Shown here piece after piece: positions 35,204-44,932 of a stretch of DNA of 64,000 nt. A program made the translations under genes and the position numbers. Each line of letters starts with the position of its first letter. Position 1 is the stretch's first letter. The notes under the pieces were generated by a model, which saw only the letters and a list, made by a program, of their open reading frames with translations, made no database searches and was not told the DNA's origin. Origin of the DNA: Prado023 sp963700395 (GTDB lineage Bacteria; Actinomycetota; Actinomycetes; S36-B12; CAIYMF01); contig CAVOXI010000001.1 in the NCBI GenBank assembly GCA_963700395.1, positions 434,001 through 498,000 of the forward strand. The letters are read 5' to 3'.

Positions 35204-37312
35204 TCAGGCGTCGATGCGCTCACGGTCGAGGCCCGCAGACCCCGCCACGATGAACTCCTTGCGCGGGGCGACATCGGAGCCCATCAGCAGGTCGAAGACC
35301 GTGGCGGCATCGTGGGCGTCCTCGACGCGCACCCGGCGCAGGGTGCGCTTGCCGGGCTCCATCGTGGTCTCCTTCAGCTGGGCCGCGTCCATCTCGCCGA
35401 GGCCCTTGTAGCGCTGCGGGTCCTTCCAGCGGCGCCCCGCCCTGGTCAGCTCGGCGAGCACTGCCTTCAGCTCGGCATCGGAGTGCGTGTACCGGACCTC
35501 CGCCTTCTTCCCGCCTGAGGCGATCACCTCGACGCGATGCAGTGGCGGGACCGCGGAGTACACCCGCCCCTCGGCGAGCATCTGGGGCATGTAGCGGTGG
35601 AACAGGGTGAGGAGCAGGCAGCGGATGTGGGCGCCGTCCACATCGGCGTCGGCCATGAGGATGACCTTGCTGTAGCGCAGGGCCTCGATGTCGAAGGTGC
35701 GCCCCGAGCCGGCGCCGAGGACCTGGATGATCGCCGCGCACTCGGCGTTCTTGAGCATGTCGGCCAGGGTGGCCTTGTGCACGTTGAGGATCTTGCCGCG
35801 GATCGGCAGCAGGGCCTGGAACTCGGAGTCCCGGGCGAGCTTGGCCGTGCCCAGCGCGGAGTTGCCCTCGACGATGAACAGCTCCGTGCGCTCGAGGTCC
35901 TCGCTGCGGCAGTCCACGAGCTTGGCCGGCATGGAGGAGGACTCCAGGGCGTTCTTGCGCCGCTGGACGTCGCGGTGGGTCCGGGCAGCGACGCGGGCGC
36001 GCATGGCGTTGGCGACCTTCTCGGCGACCGCCTTGACGACGAGCTTGTCCCCACGGGGCGGGTTGGTCAGCCAGGCGGTGAGCTCCTTGCTGACGACCGC
36101 GGCCACGATCCGCGATGCCGCTGGCGTGCCCAGGATCTCCTTGGTCTGGCCCTCGAACTGGGGCTCGGCCAAGCGCACGGTGATCACGGCCGTGGCCCCT
36201 TCGAGGGCGTCCTCCTTGGTGATGGCGCCCTCGCTGGCCCGCAGGATCTTGGCCGACGTGAGGTAGTCGTTGAGGGTCTTGACCAGGGCCCGCTCGAAGC
36301 CGGCCACATGCGTGCCGCCCTTGGGCGTGGCCACGATGTTGACGAACGAGCGCACCTCGGTGTCGTAGTGGTTGCCCCATCGCAGCGCGACGTCGACCAC
36401 GAGCTCCCGCTCGACCTCCGTGGGGACCATGTGACCGCGCTTGTCCAGGACCGGCACCGTCTCGGTGAAGTTCCCGGACCCGGCCAGGCGCAGGACCGGT
36501 GAGACGGCCTCCCCGGTGGCCAGGTGCTCAGCGAACTCGGCGATCCCGCCCCGGTGGGCGAACGTGCGCTCCTCGGGGGCCTCAGGGTCGCGCTCGTCGC
36601 GCACGACGATCATGAGCCCGGGGACGAGGAAGGTCGTCTGCTGCGCGCGCGCGTGCACAAGGCCGAGGTCGATCTGCGCGTCGGCAGTGAAGATCTGCGC
36701 GTCCGGCCAGAACCGCACCCGGGTACCCGTCCTGGTGCGCGGGCAGGAGCCTCCCTGGATCAGGCCGGACTTCTTCGTGAAGTCCGCGTCCGGCCCCTCG
36801 CCGTCGAAGACGCCGGGGACTCCCCTGCGGAAGGAGATCAGGTGCACCCGCGAATCACGGTCGACCTCGACGTCGAGGCGCGAGCTCAAGGCGTTGACCA
36901 CGCTGGCCCCGACCCCGTGCAGGCCGCCCGTGGCGACGTAGGAGCCGCCGCCGAACTTCCCGCCCGCATGCAGCTTGGTCATCACGACCTCAACCCCGGT
37001 GAGCCGGGTCCGGGGCTCGACGTCCACCGGGATGCCCCGACCGTCGTCACGCACCTCGACCGAGCCGTCGGCGCGCAGGATCATGTCGATCCGCGTGCAC
37101 CACCCGCCCAGGGCCTCGTCGACCGAGTTGTCCAGGATCTCCCAGACGCAGTGCATCAGGCCGCGGGAGTCCGTCGAGCCGATGTACATCCCGGGGCGCT
37201 TGCGCACCGCCTCCAGCCCCTCGAGCACGGACAGGTTCCTCGCGGAGTAGCCGCCGGCGGGCTTCTCTGCACGCCGCGATCGCCGCGTCGGCTCCAGGGG
37301 TTCTGCAGTCAC
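35204..37312 (-). CDS. parE: DNA topoisomerase IV subunit B (GyrB/ParE family)
   Basis: A 702-residue type IIA topoisomerase ATPase subunit. EGLEAVRKRPGMYIGST, the Bergerat residues EILDNSVDEAL and DDGRGIPVD, and GGKFGGGSY and LHGVGASVVNALS form the GHKL ATPase. The TOPRIM domain shows ELFIVEGNSALGTAKLARDS, DIEALRYSKVILMADADVDG and a C-terminal RYKGLGEMDAAQL. The AKLARDSEFQALLPIRGKIL region matches actinobacterial ParE better than GyrB. The normally EGDSA motif reads EGNSA (N484; codon 35861-35863). The partner parC is not in view. It is divergent from the DUF7455 gene. Confidence 0.92.
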   Translation of the reverse strand: MTAEPLEPTRRSRRAEKPAGGYSARNLSVLEGLEAVRKRPGMYIGSTDSRGLMHCVWEILDNSVDEALGGWCTRIDMILRADGSVEVRDDGRGIPVDVEPRTRLTGVEVVMTKLHAGGKFGGGSYVATGGLHGVGASVVNALSSRLDVEVDRDSRVHLISFRRGVPGVFDGEGPDADFTKKSGLIQGGSCPRTRTGTRVRFWPDAQIFTADAQIDLGLVHARAQQTTFLVPGLMIVVRDERDPEAPEERTFAHRGGIAEFAEHLATGEAVSPVLRLAGSGNFTETVPVLDKRGHMVPTEVERELVVDVALRWGNHYDTEVRSFVNIVATPKGGTHVAGFERALVKTLNDYLTSAKILRASEGAITKEDALEGATAVITVRLAEPQFEGQTKEILGTPAASRIVAAVVSKELTAWLTNPPRGDKLVVKAVAEKVANAMRARVAARTHRDVQRRKNALESSSMPAKLVDCRSEDLERTELFIVEGNSALGTAKLARDSEFQALLPIRGKILNVHKATLADMLKNAECAAIIQVLGAGSGRTFDIEALRYSKVILMADADVDGAHIRCLLLTLFHRYMPQMLAEGRVYSAVPPLHRVEVIASGGKKAEVRYTHSDAELKAVLAELTRAGRRWKDPQRYKGLGEMDAAQLKETTMEPGKRTLRRVRVEDAHDAATVFDLLMGSDVAPRKEFIVAGSAGLDRERIDA

Positions 37313-37473
37313 GGGCCAAGGGTACCGGGGCGGACTGACAGCCCCGGGTCATCGAACCGTGAACGCAGCGCGTGGCGGACCCCGCTGCCGCTGCGTTTGC
37401 GCGCCTGGCGAACGTGCCAGCGGATGTCGGTCCGGGATGTCACACTGGAGTCCACGAGAACCGAGGAGGGGAC

Positions 37474-37704
37474 ATGGTTGGCACTCTTGAGATCGAGGTG
37501 GCGCTCAGCGCCGCCGACCGGTGTGACCGGTGTGGGGCCCAGGCCATCGCGCGTGCGACCCTCTCGTCCGGGGCGCACCTGCTCTTCTGCGGCCATCACC
37601 TCCGGGCCCACGAGGCGAGCCTGCGCGACATCTCGGCACGCATCGCGAAGTCGTCGGGAGCCGTCCACCATGCGGGCAGCGGTGAGCTGACCAGCGCTGA
37701 GTGA
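37474..37704 (+). CDS. DUF7455-like small Cys/His protein
   Basis: A 76-residue protein from ATG 37474 with AGGAGGGG just upstream. The core reads LSAADRCDRCGAQAIARATL and LLFCGHHLRAHEASL. The two CxxC/CxHH pairs look like a small treble-clef or zinc-ribbon site. This pattern matches the short actinobacterial DUF7455 family, commonly found near sigA or topoisomerase genes. The function is unknown. The following DUF456 gene overlaps its last 4 bp (GTGA), so the two are co-translated. Confidence 0.85.
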   Translation: MVGTLEIEVALSAADRCDRCGAQAIARATLSSGAHLLFCGHHLRAHEASLRDISARIAKSSGAVHHAGSGELTSAE

Positions 37705-38195
37705 ACGAGGTCCTGCTCAACGTCGCAGTGGGGGCCGCGCTGGTCGTGGCTGCGGCTGGCATCGTCGTTCCCGTCCTCCCGGGCACCTTCCTCGCCCTGG
37801 GCGCCCTGCTGGTGTGGGCAGTGGTCACCGGTGGCGCGATCGCGTGGGGTGCCTTCGCGGTCATGGCACTCATCATCGCGGTGGGCCAGGTGCTCAAGTA
37901 CCTCCTGCCGCACAAGTCGATGACTGCGGCGGGGGTCCCCGGCCGTTCGATCCTCTTCGGCGGGGTCGCAGCGATCGCCGGATTCTTCCTGATCCCGGTC
38001 GTCGGCCTCGTGGTGGGCTTCATCGGCGGGCTCTACCTCGCCGAGCAGGTGCGGCTGCGCGACTGGACGCTGGCCAGGGACTCGACGTGGGTGGCGATGA
38101 AGGCCACCGGGTTCTCCATCCTCATCGAGTTGGGCGCACTGATGCTCACGGCGTCGGTGTGGGCCGCCGCGCTGGTCCTGCTCTCCCAGCAGTGA
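37701..38195 (+). CDS. DUF456-family membrane protein
   Basis: A 164-residue protein with three or four hydrophobic hairpins: LLNVAVGAALVVAAAGIVVP with VLPGTFLALGALL, FAVMALIIAVGQVLKYLLP and IPVVGLVVGFIGGLYLAEQ. A Gly-rich PG pattern is typical of DUF456/Gly-zipper proteins. A final span contains ASVWAAALVLL. It starts at a GTG overlapping the DUF7455 stop and is probably co-expressed with it. The function is unknown, and a membrane location is certain. Confidence 0.85.
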   Translation: MNEVLLNVAVGAALVVAAAGIVVPVLPGTFLALGALLVWAVVTGGAIAWGAFAVMALIIAVGQVLKYLLPHKSMTAAGVPGRSILFGGVAAIAGFFLIPVVGLVVGFIGGLYLAEQVRLRDWTLARDSTWVAMKATGFSILIELGALMLTASVWAAALVLLSQQ

Positions 38196-38215
38196 CGCGG
38201 GGTAGGCTCCCGCAC

Positions 38216-38743
38216 ATGGCCACGCCCGACGATCAGCACGACACGCTGATCCTGACCCACGACACCGTCGCGTTGCCGCGTCCGAGCGCACCTGGGGTGC
38301 AGCCCGTGAATCCCGGCACCGACGGTGCGACCAACTCCGGGTGGCAGGCTGTGGGCGCCACCCCGCAGGCCGTCGGCGCCGCCCCGCAGGCCGTCGCCTG
38401 GCAGTCGCCGGGATGGGCGCACACCCGGGCCCAGGCGGCCGCCGCATGGAGCCAGGTCCCACCGTTCGTTCCCCCGGCCGCGCCCCCGGTCCTGGTGATG
38501 CGCAACAACGCCGCCGTCGTCGGGGCGACGCTGGGCTCCGTGTCGATGTTCCTCTCCCTGATCCCGCTGATCGGAATCGTGGCGTGGGTGCTGGCCCCGA
38601 TCGGCCTGCTCAGCAGCGGTGTCGGCCTGCTGGTGGGGATGTCGCGCAGGGTCGGCCGCGTGGGCGCCATCTGGGGGCTGCTCACCTCGGGTATCGCGTT
38701 GCTGGTGTGCACGGCGTGGGTCGCACTGCTCCTCGCGCTGTAG
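38216..38743 (+). CDS. DUF4190-like membrane protein with Pro/Ala-rich N-terminus
   Basis: A 175-residue protein. The first 95 residues are disordered, rich in Ala, Pro and Gln, with two close repeats (VGATPQAVGAAPQAV). The C-terminal part has three membrane segments (VGATLGSVSMFLSLIPLIG; VLAPIGLLSSGVGLLVG; IWGLLTSGIALLVCTAWV), as in DUF4190 proteins. It begins 20 bp after the DUF456 gene and is likely the third member of that operon. The role is unknown. Confidence 0.75.
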   Translation: MATPDDQHDTLILTHDTVALPRPSAPGVQPVNPGTDGATNSGWQAVGATPQAVGAAPQAVAWQSPGWAHTRAQAAAAWSQVPPFVPPAAPPVLVMRNNAAVVGATLGSVSMFLSLIPLIGIVAWVLAPIGLLSSGVGLLVGMSRRVGRVGAIWGLLTSGIALLVCTAWVALLLAL

Positions 38744-38899
38744 TTGGGCTTGGCCCGCCTCACAGCCGCCCGGATTCCCTCCGCGAGGTTAACAGCGGCA
38801 CATGGGTTGGGCCGTTCTGGTGAGTCGGCGTCGACGCCTTGGGGGCGGGGCATGTTGAGCGCTAGTCTGTGCACAGGGGGATCGTTCGGGAGGCGCTGG

Positions 38900-39667
38900 G
38901 TGTCGGTAGCGGGGAAGTTCGCGGCGGTGGGGGTGTCGTTGGCCCTCCTTGCAGGCACGTCCGCTGTGCCGGTGTTCGCCGACCAGGTATCCCGATCCTC
39001 GGACCCGAACATCACCGCTCTTGAGGACAGCCCAGAGGGCACCCTGCGCCGAGTCGTGCGCGAGGCGCGGGCCACCTACGCCCTGGAGATCGATGCCGCA
39101 CGCGCCGTGCGCGCGAAGGCCCTGCTGGCACCCCGGGCCCAGCGATCCGCCGAGCTGAAGCAGGCAACCTCGAAGGCTGAGCGTCGGCTGGTCCGACGCG
39201 ACTACCGGCGCACCGTGGCGCCCGTGCACCAGGAGTACCGGACGGCACGTGAGTCCGCCCTCGCGCGGCGGACCGCCACGATCGACAAGGCGTTGGCCGA
39301 CTACCTGGTGAAGACCGGGAAGCCCGTCATCGCTGAGGCCCTTGCCACCTACCGGGAGGCCACCGCGATCGCCGGGGTGACCCTCGAGCTGGCCCTCAAG
39401 TCAGGGCGCGACACCCTGCGGACCGACACGGCCGATGAGCGCGCGCAGTTGGTCTCCGACCTCGAGGACACCACGACGGACATGGAGCGCCTCGACGCGT
39501 GGCTCGACTTCCAGGCGGCAGCGAGCAAGGATCGCAAGGCCTACGAGCGGTCGATCGCCAGCGCCAGGGCCACCTACGCCTCGGCGATGTCCGAGGCGCG
39601 TGCCGAGTTCAAGCTCGCGACCGGCGTGTCGATCAAGAAGCTGCTCAAGCTCCCGTTCAGGATCTGA
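38900..39667 (+). CDS. Secreted coiled-coil-rich protein of unknown function
   Basis: From GTG 38900 (GGGAGG 6 nt upstream), the 255-residue product starts with a signal peptide (FAAVGVSLALLAGTSAVPVFA). It then becomes an almost continuous charged helix: VVREARATYALEIDAARAVR, ATSKAERRLVRRDYRRTVAP and KAYERSIASARATYASAMSE. The repeated R-x-TY-x-(S/L)-(A/E) segments look like internal heptad-type repeats. There are no Cys and no enzyme motif. Its last 11 bp overlap the convergent hrpA gene. A structural role at the cell surface is a guess. Confidence 0.7.
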   Translation: MSVAGKFAAVGVSLALLAGTSAVPVFADQVSRSSDPNITALEDSPEGTLRRVVREARATYALEIDAARAVRAKALLAPRAQRSAELKQATSKAERRLVRRDYRRTVAPVHQEYRTARESALARRTATIDKALADYLVKTGKPVIAEALATYREATAIAGVTLELALKSGRDTLRTDTADERAQLVSDLEDTTTDMERLDAWLDFQAAASKDRKAYERSIASARATYASAMSEARAEFKLATGVSIKKLLKLPFRI

Positions 39668-42600
39668 ACCCGGCCACGAACTTCTCGATCCGCCGCTCCG
39701 AGACGGGCACAGCCGTACGGATGTGCTGGGCGAACAGGCTGACCCGGTACTCGTCGATCATCCTTCGGGCGGCGCGCGCAGGCTCGCCCTGCGCCATCGG
39801 ATCCGGCACCGGCCATTCCGCGATGGTGTGGGCCATCAGGGCCTCCGCGGTGCGGGCCGCGTCCAACCGGCGGGAGTCCGCGGCAGGGTCGTCCGGAAGC
39901 TTCGAGGCCCGCCACACCAGGGCCTGCAGGTATCGGCGCAGGTCGGGCAGGTTCGCGGCACCGATCCGGGTGACCGGTCGCGGACCGACAAGTCGGTCCA
40001 GCTCGGCGCGGATGTCGGCCACCGAGTCGGCGACCACCGGCGAGGTCAGGGCGTCGACACGACGCTCCGCCTCCCAGGCCAGCTCGAAGGCGACGACCAC
40101 CTGTGCCAGCGTGCCCGCGTAGCGTCGGGGCAGCTCGAGCGTGATCCGTGCGACGGCAGCGGCGAACTGGTCGGCATCGCGAACCGGGACCCCGGCGAGC
40201 AGGGCGTCGATGGATGCGTCGGCGCAGTCATCGAGGAGGGCCTGGGCCCCACCGTGCGGGTACCGACCGAGGATCAGCCGGCCGCTCATGTCCAGGCCGG
40301 CATACCCTCGGGGAGCCGGGCTGGGCACCGCCATCGCGACGAGCCGTCGGACCCCGCGCAGGTGCGAGCGCGCTGCCTCACCGGGGTCGGAGAGCACCGC
40401 GAGGTCCACCGACGCGCCGCGGTCGACGAGCGCCGGGAACCCGATGACCGGCACCCCGGACACGACCCGCTGCACTGACTCCGGGATGGCGCCGAAGATC
40501 CACGTGGTTGCCGCCGAGACGGTGATGTCGTCGGCTGCCCGCGCGAGCATCGCAGCGCGGTCGGGGGCATGCCGGCGCTGAAGGGAGGCGAGGTCGCGAC
40601 CCTCACCAAGCACCTTCCCGGACTCATCGACGACCCGGTAGCGCGGCAGCAGGTGCATCGGCACCCGCGCGAGGTCCCAGTCATCGGCCCGCACCCGGAC
40701 CCCGGTGATGCGGGTCACGGCCGCAGCGACGGCCTCGAGGATCGGCTGGTCTGCGAGCTCGGGGGCGTCCAGGACCTCGGGCACGAGATTGGGGGCCGGT
40801 CCGAGCTGGCGTCGGATCGCCTTCGCGGGGCTTCGCAGCAGTGCTGTGACCAGGTCGCCACGCAGCCCCGGGGCGGCTCCGGGGACATCAGCGGGATCCA
40901 GGCCCGGAAGCACGGCCAGGGGCACGTCCACCGTCACCCCGTCGGCGGCATCGCCGGGCTCGAACGCGTACGACAGGTTCAGCGTCACCTCGGGTCCTGC
41001 GCTCCACCGGAGCGGGAAGTCGCCCTCGTCGGGCAGGTCCTCGCCGGCCACGTGGATGTCGGACGGGGTGAGCGTCAACAGGTCCGGTGTCTGCCGCGAT
41101 GCCTTCTTCCACCATGAGTCGAAGTGCCGGACCGAGGTGATGTCAGCCGGGAGCCGGGCGTCGTAGAACGCGAACACGCCGTCGTCGTCGATGACCAGCC
41201 CGCGGCGCCGGCCACGCGCCTCGAACTCCTCCGCAGCCCTGACGGCGGCGACGTTGGCATGCCAGAACGGGTGCCGCGTGCTCCACTGGCCCTCGACGAG
41301 CGCCCCACGGATGAACAGCTCCCTGCACAGGGGCGGGTCGATGCGACCGTAGTCGACTGTCCGGCCGGTGACCACGGGGATGCCGAACAGCGTGACGCGC
41401 TCCACGGCCACCGTCGCCCCGCGCTTGGTCGACCAGTGCGGCTCCGAGTAGGAGCGGGACAGCAGGTGCCCGGCAGCCTCCTCGATCCAGTCGGGCTTGA
41501 CCGCCGCGTTGCGGCGGGCGAACAGCCGCGAGGTCTCGACGAGCTCGGAGGACATCAGCCAGTCGGGGTTGGTGCGGGCCAGCGCCGATCCAGGGAAGAT
41601 CACGAATCGGGCGCCCCGGGCGCCGAGGTAGTCGCGGCGCAACGGATCCCACAGGCCGACCTGGGACAGCATGCCGGTGAGCAGCGCGCGGTGGATGCCG
41701 TCGTGGTCGTCACGCCCGCTGCTCCAGCTGATCCCCAGGCTGGAGAGCACCTCGCGGATCTGGGCGACGAGGTCCTGCCACTCGCGGATGCGCAGGTAGT
41801 TCAGGTACTGGGCCCGGCATGCGCGTCGAAGGCCGCTGGCCGACGTGCTGCTGCGCAGCGTGCGGATGTGGTCCCACATGTTGAGCAGGGTGGAGAAGTC
41901 CGAGCGCTTGTCGACGAAGCGGGCATGGGCGGCATCAGCCCTGCCACGTTCAGCCTCCGGCCGCTCCCGTGGATCCTGGATCGTCAGGCCCGCCACGATG
42001 ACCACGACCTCCCGCACGCAGCCCGCCTCGGCGGCGGCCAGGACCATCCGGCCCAGGCGGGGGTCGAGGGGAAGGCGAGCGAGCCGCTTGCCCAGGGGGG
42101 TGAGGCGTGGTGGTCCGTCGGACTCCTGCAGCGCGCCCAGCTCCTGGAGGAGCGCGACCCCGTCGCGGATCTGTCGCGTGTCCGGCGGGTCGAGGAACGG
42201 GAACCGCTCGATCTCGCCGAGGCGCAGTGCGGCCATCTGCAGGATCACCGAGGCCAGGTTCGTGCGCAGGATCTCCGGGTCGGTGAACTGGGGGCGCTCG
42301 AGGAAGTCCTGCTCGGCGTACAGGCGGATCGCGATGCCGTCGCGCACCCGGCCGCACCGTCCCGCGCGCTGGTTGGCCGAGGCCTGCGAGATCGGCTCGA
42401 TCGGCAGGCGCTGGACCTTCAGCCGCTTGCTGTAGCGCGACACCCGGGCCGTCCCCGGGTCCACCACGTAGCGGATGCCGGGCACGGTGATCGAGGTCTC
42501 AGCGACGTTGGTGGCCAGGACCACGCGGCGCCCGCCGCCGGGCGCGAACACCCGGTGCTGCTCGGCCGAGCTGAGTCGGGCGTAGAGGGGCAGGACCGTG

Positions 42601-43338
42601 GTCGTGACATCGAGCATCGGGCGCAGCGCATCGGCAACGTCGTGGATCTCGCGCTGGCCGGACAGGAAGACCAGGACGTCGCCGTCGCCCGACGTCAGGC
42701 ACTCCATGACCGCCTCGCAGACGGCGTCGACGTCGTCGCTGGCGACGTCCTCGGTCGGCCGATAGCGGATCTCGACCGGGTAGGTGCGACCGCTGACCTC
42801 GATGATCGGGGCGCCGCCGAAGTGCACCGAGAAGCGCTCGACGTCGATGGTGGCGCTGGTGACGACCACGCGCAGGTCGGGACGCCGCGGCAGCAGGCGC
42901 GTGAGGTAGCCCAGCAGGAAGTCGATGTTCAGGCTGCGCTCGTGCGCCTCGTCGATGATGATCGTGTCGTAGCGACGCAGGTCCCGGTCGCGCTGGAGCT
43001 CGGCGAGCAGGATGCCGTCGGTCATCACCTTGACCTTCGTGCCCTTCGCGGTCCGGTCGGTGAAGCGCACGGCGAACCCGACCTCGGCGCCGAGCTCCAC
43101 CTGGCACTCCTCCGCGATGCGGGCGGCCAGCGTCCGGGCGGCGATCCGCCGCGGCTGGGTGTGCCCGATCATCCCGCTGCGTCCCGCGGCCCGCGGCCAG
43201 GGCGATCTTGGGCAGCTGCGTGGTCTTGCCCGACCCGGTCTCACCGGCGACGATCACCACCTGGTGATCGCGCAGGGCGCGCGTGATCTCCTCGACGTGG
43301 GCGGCAATGGGGAGCTGCTCGGGGACGGACAGGTGCAT
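39657..43338 (-). CDS. hrpA: ATP-dependent RNA helicase HrpA (one apparent frameshift)
   Basis: The gene spans about 1,226 residues. The N-terminus MHLSVPEQLPIAAHVEEITR leads to Walker A GETGSGKTTQLPK. A one-base phase change near 43190 then joins GMIGHTQPRRIAARTLAARI. Further helicase motifs are TDGILLAEL, IIIDEAHERSLNIDFLLGYL (DEAH), VLVFLSGQREI, VVLATNVAETSITVPG and SQASANQRAGRCGRVRDG. HA2 and OB-fold regions and the long HrpA-specific C-terminal domain complete it. HrpA acts in RNA or ribosome-collision metabolism. It starts 12 bp after guaB1 on the same strand. Confidence 0.92.
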
Positions 43339-43350
43339 GGTCAGTGGGTG

Positions 43351-44793
43351 CTACCAGGACCGGTCGAGGGGGCGCCCCTCCGCGTACCCGGCGGCGGACT
43401 GGACGCCGAGCAGCGCCCGCTCGTGGAAGCCGGCCATGGTCGTCGCACCGGCGTAGGTGCACGCCGAGCGCACACCTGAGGTGATCGAGTCGAGCAGGTC
43501 CTCGACACCGGGCCGTGCCGGGTCGATGTACATCCGCGAATGCGAGATGCCCTCCTCGAACATGGCCTTGCGGGCGCGGTCGAACGCCGACTCGTCGGAG
43601 GTCCTCCCGCGCACGGCCCGCGCCGAGGCCATCCCGAAGCTGACCTTGTACGCCTTGCCGGACGGGTCGATCTGCAGGTCGCCCGGCGACTCGTACGTGC
43701 CTGCGAACCACGAGCCGATCATCACCGCCCCGGCGCCGGCGGCCAACGCGATCGCGACGTCGCGCGGGTGGCGGACTCCCCCGTCGGCCCAGATCCAGCG
43801 CCCCTCCTTGCGGGCTGCGGTGGCGCAGTCCACCACGGCGGACAGCTGCGGACGGCCGACCCCGGTCTGCATCCGGGTCGTGCACATGGCGCCCGGCCCG
43901 ACGCCGACCTTGACGATGTCTGCCCCGGCCTCGATCAGGTCCAGGGTCCCCGCGGCAGTCACGACGTTGCCGGCGACCAAGGGCACCTCCGGGGCCACGT
44001 GCCGTGCCCTGCGGACGGCACCGAGCGCCTCGATCATCTTCTCCTGGTGGCCGTGCGCAGTGTCGACGACGAGGATGTCGACGCCGGCCGCGAGCAGGGC
44101 CTCGGCGCGGCCCCGGACGTCGCCGTTGACACCGATCGCCGCACCCACGCGCAGTCGCCCGGAGGCGTCCAGCGCGGGGGTGTACACAGTCGCGCGCAGG
44201 GCGCCTGACGCAGTGAGGACGCCCACCATGGTCCCGTCCGGGGCCACGATCGGGGCCACCTTGCGCCGCACGCGATACATGGCCTCGAAGGCCTCACGGG
44301 GCTCGACGCCGTCGGGGAGGGTGAAGACCTCCTCGCTCATCACGTCGGCCACGCGGCTGAAGCGGTCGGTGTCCGCGCAGTCCGACTCGGTCACGATTCC
44401 CACGGGCACGCCCTCGCGCTCCACCACGGCGGCGGCATGGGCGCGCTTGTGGATCAGCGACAGGGCGGACCCGATGGTCTCGTCCGGTGAGAGCCTCACG
44501 GGCGTGTCGTAGACCGGGTGGCGGGCCTTGACCCACGCGACGACGTCCGAGACCACCTCCACCGGGATGTCCTGCGGGATGATGACGAGACCACCGCGGC
44601 GAGCGACCGTCTCGGCCATCCGCCGCCCCGCCACGGCTGTCATGTTGGCGACGATGATCGGGATGGTTGCTCCGGAACCGTCCGGGGCGGTGAGGTCCAC
44701 GGAGAACCGGGACGCGACGGCCGAGCGGGTCGGGACCAGGAAGGCGTCGTCATAGGTCAGGTCGTGGGCCGGCAGCTCATGGAGGAAGCGCAT
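43351..44793 (-). CDS. guaB1: GuaB1-family IMP dehydrogenase-related protein (probable GMP reductase)
   Basis: A 480-residue TIM-barrel enzyme with a CBS pair inserted at about residues 95-205. It shows LTYDDAFLVP, VVDTAHGHQEKM, VAGNVVTAAG and the catalytic loop GVGPGAMCTTRMQTGVG with C304. It also has ADGGVRHPRD and GSWFAGTYESPG. The sequence follows the actinobacterial GuaB1 branch, whose mycobacterial member is a CBS-containing GMP reductase rather than IMPDH. The start at ATG 44793 gives the usual MRFLHELPAHDLTYDDAFLV. The longer open frame to 45381 overlaps the PilB gene and is not coding. It is operonic with hrpA. Confidence 0.9.
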   Translation of the reverse strand: MRFLHELPAHDLTYDDAFLVPTRSAVASRFSVDLTAPDGSGATIPIIVANMTAVAGRRMAETVARRGGLVIIPQDIPVEVVSDVVAWVKARHPVYDTPVRLSPDETIGSALSLIHKRAHAAAVVEREGVPVGIVTESDCADTDRFSRVADVMSEEVFTLPDGVEPREAFEAMYRVRRKVAPIVAPDGTMVGVLTASGALRATVYTPALDASGRLRVGAAIGVNGDVRGRAEALLAAGVDILVVDTAHGHQEKMIEALGAVRRARHVAPEVPLVAGNVVTAAGTLDLIEAGADIVKVGVGPGAMCTTRMQTGVGRPQLSAVVDCATAARKEGRWIWADGGVRHPRDVAIALAAGAGAVMIGSWFAGTYESPGDLQIDPSGKAYKVSFGMASARAVRGRTSDESAFDRARKAMFEEGISHSRMYIDPARPGVEDLLDSITSGVRSACTYAGATTMAGFHERALLGVQSAAGYAEGRPLDRSW

Positions 44794-44932
44794 GCCCTGA
44801 CGGTATCCCGCGTGGCACAGCCGTGGTGTGGGCGCCGCAGCGGTAGGTCGCGGACCGCAGCCGTCCACACCCGTTCGGCTCAACCCTGCTCCTCCGCATG
44901 CCGACGAACACCCCGGGAGAAGGGGACGCACC

